64,000 nt of DNA from contig NC_079137.1 of the NCBI RefSeq assembly GCF_945859705.1, forward strand, positions 65,990,277 through 66,054,276, given 5' to 3'. Positions 1 through 12,150 of this stretch are shown here, in pieces (the first letter of the stretch is position 1; every line of letters starts with the position of its first letter). The notes under the pieces are model-generated. The model was not told where the DNA came from. It saw nothing but the letters and a program-made list of their open reading frames with translations, and searched no databases. This stretch comes from Episyrphus balteatus. Taxonomy: Eukaryota; Arthropoda; Insecta; Diptera; Syrphidae. The position numbers and the translations under genes were made by a program.

Positions 1-905
1 TAAGACAGGACTATATCTGTGCAAAATTTCAATCAATTTTGTAGTCACAATTTTGAGATAACGGTAAAATAAAGTTCTATTTTTCAACAGATAATATCTT
101 TTGATCTAGAGTAGATACAAATTTTATTTAACTTTATTGAGCATCCAGATGATATTACCTTTCATTTGACATATCACACATAACTGTACATTCACTACAA
201 GCTACACAATGTTAAATTAAAAAACTTCAGAAATACCTCAAAACACCTGTGGAGATCTGTTGTCCATGACCAGCCACCAGTGTGGAAAGTACCGTTATCT
301 CAGTTTGGAATTTCAACATGGTTGGCTTTAAGAAATTCTAAATTTCTTTCTAGGCATCGCAGAAATAAGATTGAAACGTCATTTGAAAGGTGAAATAATG
401 AGCTTTCGCATGATTTAAATTTTTTTATAGGTTGTCATTGAAAAAATTGATCCAATAGCGTGAGAAGATAAAATTATATGTTTTTTTCCCTTTTTTGATG
501 AAAATTGATCGAGTTCAAAAAATTCTAGCTCTTTTTGTAGATGTCTAATAGACATAATGTTTATATATATTTTGAGCTGAAGCAATAAGCCTTCAGGTGG
601 TATAAAAATTATGATGGAAATGATTTTTTCACTTATTTTATAAGAAATGATTGTTTTTAATAAATTATTTTAATACTTTTTGCGCATTGCAAAAATTTAA
701 AAATGGTTTTATTCTTTAGAAGAAATATTTGGCTTTTTAATTGCATAATTTTTTTTGTAAGCTTTTAAAATAAAAAAAATAATATAATGAGAAGAGAAAA
801 AACGTAATTTTTTTTAGCTTTTTCTTGTAAATTATGATTGTTTGAAATAAATAAACGCTTCAATTGACTCATTTTAAACAAAAGCACACATTCACACAAC
901 TTTAC
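1..905 (+). repeat. Dispersed repeat family R1, copy A (cut by window start)
   Basis: This sequence recurs at about 16725-17630 in the same orientation. Shared landmarks include a run around GAGATAACGGTAAAATA, the phrase TACAAGCTACACAATGTTAA, a GTGGAGATCTGTTG block near 250 and a closing block near 850 (AAACGCTTCAATTGACTCAT). Copy A keeps about 130 bases near 505-635 that copy B lacks, and lacks about 150 bases that copy B has. No reading frame of note is present, so it is a decayed or non-autonomous element of unknown class. Its 5' end lies outside the window. Confidence 0.75.
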
Positions 906-1490
906 AGACAACTTCTTTTTCTGTCATAATATAAATCTGGGTTTACATTTTCAAGTTATTTGTTTTTTTTTTTATATTAATTTTTGTATTATTATTTTAC
1001 CAACAAGATCATGCAACGTAGACGTGTGTGCGTTTTTTTCTGTAATCGATATGAATATAATAAGGCTCATTAAGTGTTTGCATTACCATTATCCTTAAGG
1101 ATAAAAAAAAAAACAAAAAGAACCACTCGAGACAGTCCTTAAGGTGGGCTCTAAATATGTTTTTTTTTATTGATGAGATATTTTTTCCAGGTTATGTTTG
1201 AGTGCTATTTTGAAAACTGTTTTGCATTTTGGAGTATCTACTTGTTCAAGATTTTAATGTGTCTGCATTTAATAATGTTAACAAAACGGTTAAATTACAG
1301 TGGATAATGGAAACAAAATTGCAAATATCGTATTGGGGTTAAAAATATCTTAACAAAAAGACACATAACTGTAAAAACTTAGTCAAGTTCTCATGGATAA
1401 GTCTGTGGATCTTCCTGTGAATAAAAGTGTAATTGACAAGATTTTTATGATTTAATTCTATGCACGAAATAATCATAGCCAGTAGGTATA
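906..1490. other. AT-rich spacer, nothing recognised
   Basis: Poly-T and poly-A runs dominate. I see no coding frame, repeat unit or hairpin that stands out. Confidence 0.5.
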
Positions 1491-2230
1491 GGGATTTTGG
1501 TTTCGAAATTTTAAGATTTTCGAAAAATATTGATAGTTACAAAATTTTTGCATTTGAATTTTAATGTTAATTTTCTTGTTTTTCAGGCTTTGCTTATAGG
1601 TTTTCGGCTTTTTGAAATTTCTGACTGTAAAAGGTTTTTAAATTTCGAGTTCCTTTTTTAAAATTTGGGGATTTTTTGGAACCTACATTTATTTTTAATT
1701 ACCAGCTTTGAGTTTTGGGTTTCAAAAATTTTCGGATTTTAAGAACTTATGTTTCGTAATTTTGCAACCTTGAGTTATTTTGTTTTCTGGATTTTATTTT
1801 TTCTTGTTTTTTTTTTTTTAATATTGGGAAAGAGTTTCGAATTTAGGTTTTATGATTTTTGAAGGGATTTAAAAATTTTTTGACTTTGGATTTCAAAATT
1901 TTGTTTTTATACCTCAACACACAATATGATTTTCTTTCAGGTTCTGCATTTTACGACGTTTTTGATTTTTTTGTATATCTAAAGCGGTTTATACAATTTT
2001 AGGACTGTGGATTCTGAATTTTTTAATTTTGGTCTTTTTTTTATAAATTTTAAAATTTTATATATTTTGAGTTTTTTTTTATGTTCGGAATTTTAGGGAT
2101 TTTCAGCTACTTCCGAAATCTAAGTTTACTCGTTTTTGCATCATAGGGTCTAATATTTTCAAGATTTTGGACTTTTCAGAATTTTTTCTTTTTTTAAAAT
2201 TGCGATATTCTAGATTTCCAAGTGTTTGCT
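1490..2230. repeat. Degenerate T-rich cryptic repeat (GGATTTT/TTTCGAAATTTT type)
   Basis: Short phrases such as GGGATTTTGG, TTTTCGGATTTT and TTTTGGATTTC recur irregularly through about 740 bases. The texture resembles the T-rich arms of the foldback-type elements at 4.5-5.0 and 63.5 kb, so this may be an old isolated arm. No exact unit length can be read by eye. Confidence 0.4.
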
Positions 2231-4034
2231 TTTAAGCTTTCTATTTGAATAAGATATTTTTCTCTTTTTAATACATAGATTTATGTTTTCTTTTTTAAGG
2301 ACTACCTAATATTTCATCGGCTAAAAAATTTCATCTTCTACTGTTATAATGCATCTTCATTCTTTTACTCACAATAATTTCAATCAGTCCACAGATATGA
2401 CATTTTTTAGTAAAATAATCTTCACATTTTTCATTGCCAAAATCCACATTCATGTTTTCTCACGAGGTCAAAAAAGTCGTTAAAATCCATTGCCTACCTA
2501 TTAATAACCATCAAGAATATAATTATTATTTCAAAAACGCTCATGCTCTGTTAGGCAGAGGCATAATAATAATTCCTCTCAAACTAATCCATCATCAATT
2601 TCTATTGCGCGCAAAAAGATTTAAAATCAATTTACAAAACTTCATTAAGGATATTAATCTTTTAGAAATTCAATAAAGCTTCAGCATATTTTTAAATATT
2701 TTTTTTGTTTTCTCCAAATCCTTAGCCAGTTGAAGCTGTCAAAATGTTCGTTATCCATTCATTTATTATTCCCTTAAAAAAAAAAATTTAAAAAAGAAAA
2801 AAAAATTCATTTTGGGATGACAAAAACATTCATTTTCGACAAGTGCCTGTTAACAGTTTGTTCTTAATCAAAACCAACAGCTGGTAGGTGGGTTGAGAAG
2901 GTTTTTGGGAGAATATCCTTTTTCAGCAAGCACAAATCGACTGGAGGAAAAGCCTACATTTAAAGTCGTTCAAATTATATAAAGACCCAAAGAAATGAAC
3001 TGATGAACCAAAAATATGAAACGAGATGAGATGGATATTTTTTAATTTTCCAAAAAACCCAAACGAGGTCCCCCAACCCCCTTCTTCATGTCCTGGACCT
3101 TGATGGAGTCAGCCTAGCCATCAGTTAAACTGGAATTATTTTGAATAATTTTCAAATTTATCTGGTTCCCGTGCAGGCAGGCAAGAGTCCTGACGGACAG
3201 AGAAAGACTCTTCCTTTTGTTTTCTTGATGGAATAACATCAGAACCGTTTCACTTGGCCCATTTTTCATTTTCTATTTATTCATTTTGTTTCGCCTCCCT
3301 AATTCTTTTGTTTTAAGGCTGAAAAAGCAAAAGTCGTTTTTTTTTCAAAAAAATAAAAAACAAAATAAGCTTAACCAAAATAAGATACAGTATCTTATTC
3401 TCGCTGAATAATTACAAACGAGAAAGGGTTTAAGAAAATCAGTAAGTTGGGTTGGGTTTTTTTTTTTTTGTTTTTGTTTCTTACCACTATTCGCAGCTAA
3501 AGTGAAAATAAAAGTCTAAAAACTGTGTCAGATGCGGGAGATCCTTTTTCCCATGGAATATTTAGAATATACATTTTCAGTTTTTGGTCATTAGATATTT
3601 TAATTGAATGCGGATTACTTTGTTAATTGACAATTTTAACGCAATTAACGTTCTCCGGTTCATAATAATAGGTTTGGGGAGCAGAAATGGGATTCAGTGT
3701 TAATATGCTTGAAAGTAGAGTGGTGAAGATGATCCTTGTAAACTGTGGTTGAATTTTTTTGCATTTCTAATTACATATTACAAACCGCAAAATGTTTGTT
3801 TTATACTGGAGTGTTTGTTTAGGGAGAAATTGTTCTATATTTTTTTTTTTTTTTTTGCATATTACATATTAATATTCTAGTACATAGTTTGCTATCTAAG
3901 AAATGGAAATTGGAGCAGCAAACCGGCACACATTTTTAGTTTTTGAAAGCATTTATAAGTTTTCGAATGTTAAGTGAACAAAATTTCAAGAAAGGGGCTA
4001 TCTAAAAAAATGACAATTTAAGCTGATATACATA
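2231..4034. other. Non-coding AT-rich spacer
   Basis: The one frame of modest length (2434-2676) has no recognisable domain and a biased composition. A perfect short palindrome at 3379-3399 is listed separately. Otherwise only homopolymer runs are visible. Confidence 0.5.
3379..3399. repeat. Perfect 21-bp palindrome with two GATA cores
   Basis: AATAAGATAC, a single A, then GTATCTTATT. Each arm carries an AGATA core. It may be chance in AT-rich DNA or a factor site. Confidence 0.5.
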
Positions 4035-4985
4035 TTTGGGAGACGGACACAATCCAGAAATTCTGAATCCGAATCAAGAATCAAGAAAACTCAGAATCCC
4101 GAAAATCCACGATCTTGAAAATCCAAAATCCCGAAAATACAGAATAGTTAAAATCCAGAATCCCCTAAAATCCTTAATTTGACCCTTAAAAGCCACAATT
4201 CTAACAACCCAGAATTCCGAAATTCCAGAATCCCGAAAATACACGATCTTGAAAATCCAGAATTCCGAAAATAAGGAACTCTGAAAATCTAAAATTTTAA
4301 AAATCCAAAGCCCCAAAAATCAGAATCCTAAAAATACAAAATCCGAAAAACTCAAAATAATACAAAATCAAGAAAGGCCAAAATCCCGAAAACAAACTTG
4401 AAATCATGTCCAAAGGGATATTAACGGAACTATACGGTAAAAAAAATATTGTTTTTCACAACTTTACTTCTTACCTTTACACTTAGAATTATTTTTCCAA
4501 AATCGAAATCTCGCAAAATTATATAAAATGAAAAATTAACGAAAATCTTATGTCGGGGTACCGGGATCATATTTGGAATTTCGGGTTTTTGAGATTCTGC
4601 GTTTTTTAAATTTTGGGTTTTTTAGATTTTGGATGTTCGGAATTATGGGCTATCGGGATTTTTTTCGATTTTTGATTTTGGATTTTAGGGATTATGTTTT
4701 TTGATTTTTGATTTTCTGGATTTAGGGTAAAGGTTTTCTGGATTTTTGATTTTCTTTAGATTTTCTGAATTTTTTATTTTCTAGATTTTAGGTTTTCTAT
4801 ATTTGGGATTTTAGGGATTATATGTTTTTGGGATTTGTGATTTTCTAAATTTTGAGTTTTCTGGATTTTGGATATAAGGGTTTATAGGTTTTTGGGATTT
4901 TTAGATTTTCTGGATTTTGGATTTTCTGAATTTTTTATTTTAGGGGTTATGGCTAGGTTTTTAGGATTTCGGTGTTCGGTTTATT
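4035..4985. mobile_element. Foldback-type element FB-a, arms of short degenerate repeats
   Basis: The left arm (about 4040-4390) is built of AATCCCGAAAATCCAGAA-like units. The right arm (about 4560-4980) is built of the complement, GGATTTTCGGGATTTTGGATT-like units. The two therefore form a long imperfect inverted repeat around an AT-rich centre (about 4400-4550). A second copy at 63116-63610 has the same edge (TTGGGAGAYGGACACA) and a related centre. Long inverted ends made of short sub-repeats are a known trait of Drosophila foldback elements; placing this family there is inference. The 80-codon minus frame inside it is an artefact of the repeat. Confidence 0.55.
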
Positions 4986-7060
4986 TACGACCAAAGTTCT
5001 AATTTTCTCTATCATATACAAATTTTAACTAAGAAGATATAAAGCCTAATCTTTAAACTCATCAAATTTTGAAAAAAAAATTATATTTCTAAAACAAAAC
5101 AAAAATCCATCAAATTAGAGAATACTTCTAACATCAAACTTTTTATCATTTGAAATCTCAAATTACATCAACTTTCACCTTGAAGTTTACCCGAAAAAAA
5201 AAACTTTCAACTAACACGTGTCACCTAAGAAACGCCACCTTTTTTTCCCAGTAATAGCCCTTAACTATAGAAGCACTCTCTGGCTCTTTAACTGAAAGCG
5301 AAAACAACAACAACAATAACAACGAAAAATAAATTGATAAAAAGCAGTTTAAGGAAAAAACAATTTCACTTTTAAATTCCATTAAACCCAAAACAAATTT
5401 TCGATGGCAAAATGTTTGTGATTCTCCGTCATCGTGTTTTTTTTTTTTTTTTGTTATATAATTTTTTTTCAGTTTTTCGTGTCGAACTTCAAAAAACGCG
5501 AAAAAAAACAAGAAATCCCAATTTCAAGTTGCTTATTCGAATCTTAACGATGACGACGACTAAAAAAAAAAACGAAAACGAACAGAGTTTCAAACATCCA
5601 ACATAGAGGGCTCGTCGTTGTCGTTCGTCGTGTAGACACAAGGATAATTCGAAGAAAAACGAAACGCTTTGCTTCAATTGCAATTTTCAGGATAAATTGT
5701 TTTCAATAAAACTTTGGCAACTCGAGCCCATCTTTTATTTTTTTGTTGGTAAATTTTGTGTATTGAATGAATGAAAACAATTTCCACTTGAACTCTTATC
5801 GGGTTTTATCCTTCAATAGGTTCCACATAGAGAAGAATAGAGAAGTAAAAGAATCCTTTTTCTATGCTATACAGCCAGATACTCCACGAATAAAATAGTT
5901 TCCATTATCCTTGATGCGTAGTTGAATACAAAACGAAAAACAACAACAACAACAAAAAAAAAAAAACAGTACAACATCAATTTATTTATAAAAGTGTACA
6001 CATGCTTGAGATGGAAAAAAGGAGTAGGATATGTCTTCGCAGCAGTGCGCTGTTGAAATGTCCTTCTAACTCCATCCAACAACTCCAATTGCGAATGCGA
6101 ATCCTTGCTAACGGCTGCTGTCGCCTTTTTACGTTTTTGCATAAATAACACTGAAAGACAAATTCGTACTAACGTAAGTACACAACAAGAAAAACATTGT
6201 CTTATAATATGTCCTTATAAATCCTTGAGCGAGTTTTTCTTTTTTATACTGTCTTTTCTATATAGAGTGCGTATATACTCGTACTTATATCAATGGGGTA
6301 GAGCTTTTTACACAGTTTTGAAAAAATGAAAAAAAAGCATGCATCTTGGTGAAGACACAAATCGGTGAGGACAAAGACGAAAATGAAAAAAAAAATAAAA
6401 AACTATACAGGAAGATCGATGGAGAACAAAAATATAAAAAAAAAGAAAATTTTTATTTCACGTGACAATTTCCACCGGCAGACAGGTGTACAAACAATTT
6501 GATAAAGTCCTTTTCTCTTTATTATGTTTATGTGGATTTTTATCATTTTCTTTTTTTGTTTTTCTACCGGAATACAAGAAGAACAAAAATGACATAAGGA
6601 ACACTTTCCCGCAAGCGAGTGGTTGTTTTGTTCCAAAAAAATTACGTTTTTTTTCTGTTTTGTCACTAAACTTAACTGAAAAATTTGAAGGACAATAGCT
6701 GTAGGCAACTTTTTCCAGAAGGAAAGGATTTAAAAATGAAGTTATTAAGAAAGAAAAATATTTTCTAAAAGGATGAACATTATGGAGTAAAAATTTTGGT
6801 TTTTACTGGTATACATATCTAAGACTGATTTTGTCTTCGATTCTAATATTGCTCTATTAAATTTATCAGTGATTAATGTAACTTGATTTGACTACTATCC
6901 AAATACATACATATTATTTAGGTTATCAAAAACAGCAAACATTTTTAGAATTATTTTATTCTTTATTATTAATATTCATAAGACTTCCATTACAATAAGC
7001 AAATAACCCATTACAGCTCAGTTTATATATGTTAGGAGATGTACTTAATGTAATGCATGT
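4986..7060. other. Non-coding spacer with (CAA)n and poly-A tracts
   Basis: (CAA)n runs lie near 5300 and 5940. Slightly richer CpG content appears near 5540-5640 (CGTCGT and CGACGA motifs). The overlapping short frames on both strands are poly-Lys or poly-Phe artefacts. No gene can be supported. Confidence 0.45.
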
Positions 7061-7212
7061 AAGTTGATAAGTTAAAAATGATAAGTGAAAAGTGATAAGA
7101 AAAGATAAGGATAAGTGATAAGTGACAATGGATAAATGATAAGATAAGTTATAGTGATAACTGATAAGTGATAACTGATAAGTTACAAGTAATAAGTGAT
7201 AAGTTGTAAATC
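7061..7212. repeat. Degenerate GATAAGT tandem repeat
   Basis: About 150 bases consist mostly of GATAAGT/GATAACT units at 7-10 bp spacing, with about 14 GATA cores, most of them in the TGATAA form. It is either a decayed microsatellite or a homotypic cluster of GATA-factor sites; the sequence cannot decide. Confidence 0.75.
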
Positions 7213-7640
7213 ATAAATTATATTTATAGCAAGTGCCTTATTTTTTTTTTGTTCAATAAATTTGTTTTTTTGAGATGACTGACGAAATTTTTTGAAAAAT
7301 CTCGATTGTTTAACATTTTTTAAAATGGGGTAGGTACCTACCTACCAAGTTTATTGAAAAATATTTGAAAATTGTCTTCTTCATAAATTACTGGTACCGA
7401 GTAAGCAAGTGAGTAATTAAGTGAGAATCATGTAAAGATTTTCAATGTGAGTCGCTTGAACCATAATTTTGTACAAAATCAGCATCTTAATCCAAAATTT
7501 CAAGAGTTTTCGAAAATTTGATTAAAAATAAATAATAACAATTCGAGTTTTTTTTTTTTATAAAAAATTAAATATTTTTAAAATTATATTTTTGATTTAT
7601 ATATAAAAGCTATAAAAAAGGGTTTGTTTAAATAATTTCG
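7213..7640. other. AT-rich spacer
   Basis: A GGTAGGTACCTACC palindrome lies near 7330. Otherwise poly-T and poly-A only. Confidence 0.45.
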
Positions 7641-8175
7641 TTGGATTGATTGTATATGTAGAAAAGTGGTCAAATGTTTTGCCTTTTTTGAAAGACTTTT
7701 TTGTTTAAGACTTAGTGTTGTTTACATAAATTAAATCATTTTAATTTTATTATTTTTCTATATTATCTATGCCACCATTAGTTTTCCTGATTAAAATTTT
7801 TTTTTAAATGCTTCATTGTACAAAAATGGAGAGCATCATTTTGATGTTTGGACTTGACCAATTCTGCTCATTTTGGAATAAGGCTTTCTTTTCAATATAA
7901 TATAAAAGAATTAATTTTTACCACTTTTAACAATGCCTCGAAATACGATCTATCAATCTGTGAAGAAATAATTTGAAAATTTTGTCGTATTTCCGCAATG
8001 TAAAGCTCAAAGCTAATCACTGCTAGAATTGTGTTTTTTTACTGTCCTTACAATTTCTTCAATTTTTAACAGATTTTGAGCCAGAATGGGTCAGTGACTA
8101 CGAAATTGTCTAAATACTCTGATTTCAGATCCAATATTTAACAATTTTGAAGCTTTTGGTGGGTCTTCACTATAG
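7641..8175 (-). mobile_element. Truncated copy of the outer TA-element TE-1 (reverse orientation)
   Basis: Read on the minus strand, this matches 21010-21432 inside TE-1. Shared landmarks are TTTAGACAATKTCGTAGTCA, the phrase around AGATTGATAGATCGTAT, GGCATTGTTAAAAGTGGTAA and CATTTGACCACTTTTC. The terminal inverted repeats seen at 20976 and 22779 are not evident here, so the copy is decayed or truncated at both ends. Confidence 0.7.
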
Positions 8176-10440
8176 TTGTAAAATTATATCAGACAGCTCG
8201 TAGTCTTCTGTTGCCAAAAAACTTGGTAAATTACCAGAATCGAAGAATGATTGTATTGTCATTTAAGTAAATCTTGAGGCACCTTAGAATGACTTTCTTT
8301 ATAATTTTGCAGATGTTGGTAGTACTGGACTTCGGTTACCAGTGCTTGTGTTTTATTGCAAATATTTTTGCTATTTTCCGTTTTTTAGGAAAGATTTCTG
8401 TTATTGACTATGGTTTTTATACTTCTTTTTACGTTTCATTTTTCGTATTTTTCAAAAAAGGGAAGGTACAAAAAATTACTTATAACAGCTTCAAAGACTC
8501 TAGGACTAGTATTAAATATCTTCTGAAAAAAACCTTACGCTTTTACTTTAAATTTATTTGGACAAACATAATTTGTTTCAATATTCTATTCAACTTAATG
8601 CGAATTACTTGCAGTCTAGGCTAAAAATGCAGTTGTTAGTCTTATTTTCTTGCCCCATTAAAATATTTAAAATCGAAAAATTAGTTCCTCTATTGTCTTC
8701 CGGAAGTCGTCAAATAGAGGGCACCTTTTCTTAGTGAAGCTTGTGTGTAGGTATATATTTATTTTTTGTCTGAGTTTAATGAACCTCCTCAAATCCTTAA
8801 CTCAAAAAAGAACTCTTTTTACACTATGCCTAAAAAAATATGCATAAAAAATAGAAAAAAAGGAATCCAATCCACTTCGTGACTATTTTACTCAAGAAAA
8901 GAACCAAACCCATTTTATAAAACTTCCTTCTACCAATTATGATCAAAAACTCAATGATCTTCATGTAATTACTCACAAGTTCAAATCTTTCGTTAATCTC
9001 TGGACTAAAGCAATCAAATTTATGATAGATCATAATTTCCTTTTGCAATTCAAAAGAACTTGCTAATGAATCTTCAACTCAATTAATTAAGTACATATCA
9101 TCAATTGATTAAGTACTTACATAGAAAAAAAGCAAAGATTGTAGGTACCTATTCCTGAAAATTACTTCTCAACTCGTTTAAAGTACTTAAAGATACCTAC
9201 ATATGTACCTTGTGCAAACAATGACAACAACAAAAAAGAACAAACAGGTACTCGCGCTCCCCATATAATCCCCCATTTATAACATTTCCGGTTACGGTTA
9301 GCATAATACAAGCTTCTCATGATGAGTCTCTGAGTCTCAAAACCTACTCACAAGAAGTTTAAGATAGAAAAAAACTGTCATTAATATCTCATCACGCAAG
9401 ATCGTTTAGAAGAATTTATTTATATCACACAAATAAGCAGCAACAACAACAAGAAAAAAAAAAAAGAAGAAACCATGATCCCTCATTAGAATCGACTTAG
9501 AAAATTGAACTTCCTGTGCATAGGTAAAGGTCTGATTCACTATCCCACAAGTTCTAAAAAGAGCCCCCTAACACTGATGTCCATTTTGAAAGAAGAACTC
9601 AATTTCAAAAGAGCGTTGATGATCTTCACTTTTTCACTCTGTGAACGAAAAGATCCAAAAGAACTCTTTTTTTACTGAGTGATTTAATACCCGTTTGGTC
9701 ATTAATCATCGAGCCAAACAATAATATTAAAAGAGCTGCAATGCTAATGTGGTGCACATCAATTAAACAACAACAACAACAACAAAACTGAAAAAGTAGA
9801 CAACTCTGATTCGTGTTGAATGTCCATTGCAAGTCATCAAGGAGAACAAGATCAGGATCAAGGTTATAACATCTTCGAACAGAAGAAATAAACACACAAT
9901 ACCAGAATCCACAGATGATAGAAACTCCAACAACTAACGGTTGGAGATGCGGCATTCTTCAGAAAGGCATCATCAAAAGGTGGATGGAGCTCGAGGATGA
10001 TGATGATGAGAAGAAGAACGTTTTCTTTCATATTTGATGAATACTTCATCACATCACACAAACAATCATCGTCATCATCATAAGTTAGTAATCATCATCC
10101 ACATGGATGGGATGGGAATGAAGAAGGTCTACACTGGTTCTGACGGTAGGATTACAATGGGAGCTCTGCATCAGTCCGATATTCAACTGATTGAAGCATT
10201 GAAAGCTTGCACCGATTTTTTTTTTTTTGTTGTTGTCGGTTTATGGTTGATTGGTGTTTGTTTACATCCAATTGAAGTTTGAAGATCACTTTTACAATCT
10301 GTGTTGCAAGTAATTGGAAAAAATTAAAAAAAATTTTAAAATGGATATTCGTCAGCAAATAACTTAGAAACCAGATCTCAAACTATCTTTTACTATTCAT
10401 TTATTTATTTACTTTAAAACCCCTTTCTTTTGATGTCTTG
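8176..10440. other. Non-coding spacer with (CAA)n and (ATC)n microsatellites
   Basis: (CAA)n occurs near 9440 and 9765-9785, and GATGATGATG/ATCATCATC stretches near 9990-10090. The 116-codon frame at 8274-8624 is rich in Phe, Ile and Lys as expected from AT-rich DNA, and shows no domain. No gene is supported. Confidence 0.45.
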
Positions 10441-10444
10441 GAGG

Positions 10445-11793
10445 AATATTTTGATGGTTTGAAGGAATATTTTTGAAATGCCTTTTTTTTGGATTTTTAT
10501 CGAAAATTTGAAAGAAAAAAAATGAATTTCGAGGAAACTTTTTCAATTTTTTTCTTTTCAGCTAGAGTTTTTTAACATACATTTTTTTTTCGGCAAATAG
10601 ATTTTTTTCGAAAATCCGAAACAAAAGAATTGATTTCAAGGAAATTTTTCAAAATGCTTTTTTTTGGCACTAGTTTTTCAAAATTTACTTTTTCTGAAAA
10701 GGTGTTACCTAACCTTTTTCGAAAATCTGAAAAAATAATGGATTTGGAAAAGTTTTTGAAAATATATTTATTTCGACAAGGGGTCAGTCGGTCAGTCTTG
10801 ATTTTTTTTTCGAAAATCTAGTTAAAAAAAAAAAGAATTTTGGGGAAATTTAGGCTTATTTTCGAAAATTAGTAAGAAAAAATTGGACTTTGAACTTGAA
10901 TTTAAAAAAATGCATTTTCTTCGAAAATTCGAAAGAAAAAAATGAATTTGTTGGAGATTTTAAAAATATATTTTTGTTTTTGAAAAAGTGGTTTAACTTT
11001 AACTTTTTTTTTTAGAAAATCTGAAAGCGAAAAATGGGTCTATCATTGGATTTTTTCAAAAAAACTGAAAGAAAAAAATGGATTTGAAAGAATTTTTCAA
11101 AATGTATTTTTTCGGTTAAGCTGTTAACCTTGGATTTTATCGAAAATCTGAATGAAAAAAAAATTGAATTTCGAGGAAAATTTTTCAACATGCATTTTTT
11201 GGCAAGCCTTGTTTTTTTTTTTGAAAATCAAAAAAAAAATTTATTTGGAAAAAAATTTTCATCATGCATTTTTTCTGCAAAGGATTGCATTTATTCGAAA
11301 ATTTTTAAGAAAAAATATGGTTTTTCAGGAAATTTCTTAAAATGTTTTTTTTTCGGCAAGAGTTTTTAAAAAAATAGGTTTTTTTCGGCAAAGGGATTAA
11401 CCTTATTTGTTTTTTTTTTTTTCGGAAATCTTCTAGAAGAAAATGGATTATAAGGAGAATTTTTCAAAATGCACCTTTTCCGGCAAGGGTTTAACTTGAT
11501 TTTTGTTTTCGAAAATCCATTCCGAAAATGGATTCCGAGGGATTTTTCAAAATGCATTTTTGTCGGCAAGAGGTTAACCTTGATTTTTTTCGAAAATCTG
11601 AGAGAAAAAATCGATTTTGAGGATTTTTTTCAAAATGCATTTTATTTCTGCAAGGGGTTATTCTTGATTTTTGATTCTTGAAAAAATGGATTGCGAGGAT
11701 TTTGTTTTGCAAAATGCATTTTTTTTTCGGCAAGGGTTAACCTTGATTTTTCCCGAAAATTTGAAAAATATAGATTTGTAACTTTTGCACCTA
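10445..11793. repeat. Satellite-like tandem array, unit about 80 bp
   Basis: The phrase TTTTTCAAAATGCATTTTT, followed by CGGCAAGGGGTTAACCTTG, a T run, and CGAAAATCTGAAA, recurs at spacings of about 76-97 bp (clear starts near 11094, 11179, 11255, 11460, 11543, 11627 and 11705). Around 14-15 diverged units are visible. The same core occurs in the 310-bp units at 12151-13040 and the 162-bp units at 57.4-59.0 kb. All short frames here are artefacts. Confidence 0.8.
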
Positions 11794-12150
11794 CACCCAG
11801 AGAAAAAACGCATAGTAAATTTTAATCCGTTCTACATTGAATCAATGGTGAAAAATATATTCATTAATTTTCTAAAAATCGTCCTATGGTTAAGTTACAG
11901 TTTGTCACATCAATTATTATAAGTGAGATGGCACAGTGGTAAATCACAAGCTTGTCAACCCAGGTATAGCAGGTTCGATCCCCAGCGGATGCCAGTTTTA
12001 CTTTTTTTTATTTTTTTTAATGTGTGAACAACTTAGATTTAAAGTGTGCTACTTTGATTCAATCATTTTCCACTTTAGGCTAAAAATGTAGTGATTTTCC
12101 ATTGATTCAAAGTGGTTTCGATTGATTTTACGTTGTTTTTTGGCTCAGTG
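11794..12150. mobile_element. 357-bp MITE (family M1) with TA target duplication
   Basis: The left end CACCCAGAGAAAAAACGC and the complement of the right end, CACTGAGCCAAAAAACAACG, form terminal inverted repeats. TA flanks both sides (11792-11793 and 12151-12152). Neighbouring satellite units at about 12460 and 12770 show the unoccupied site, in which ACCTA runs straight into the AAAAGTATAGAC-like phrase; here the element splits that phrase with TA on each side. This supports insertion by a TA-targeting DNA transposon such as Tc1/mariner. A second family member is at 49555-49773. The centre carries a tRNA-like module absent from that copy. Confidence 0.85.
11922..11995 (+). other. tRNA-like pol III A/B-box module inside the MITE
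   Basis: TGGCACAGTGG (11929-11939) fits the tRNA A box and GGTTCGATCCC (11972-11982) fits the B box; they are 32 bases apart, as in a tRNA. A TTGTCAA heptamer sits where an anticodon loop would be, which would read GTC (Asp). Acceptor and T stems do not pair well, so it is not a functional tRNA. It is a tRNA relic or a SINE head. T runs follow at 11996 and beyond and could end pol III transcripts. Confidence 0.5.

Noticed and set aside
8274..8624. 116-codon Phe/Ile-rich frame resembling a membrane protein
   Set aside because: Hydrophobicity follows from poly-T codons; no family resemblance or transcription signals.
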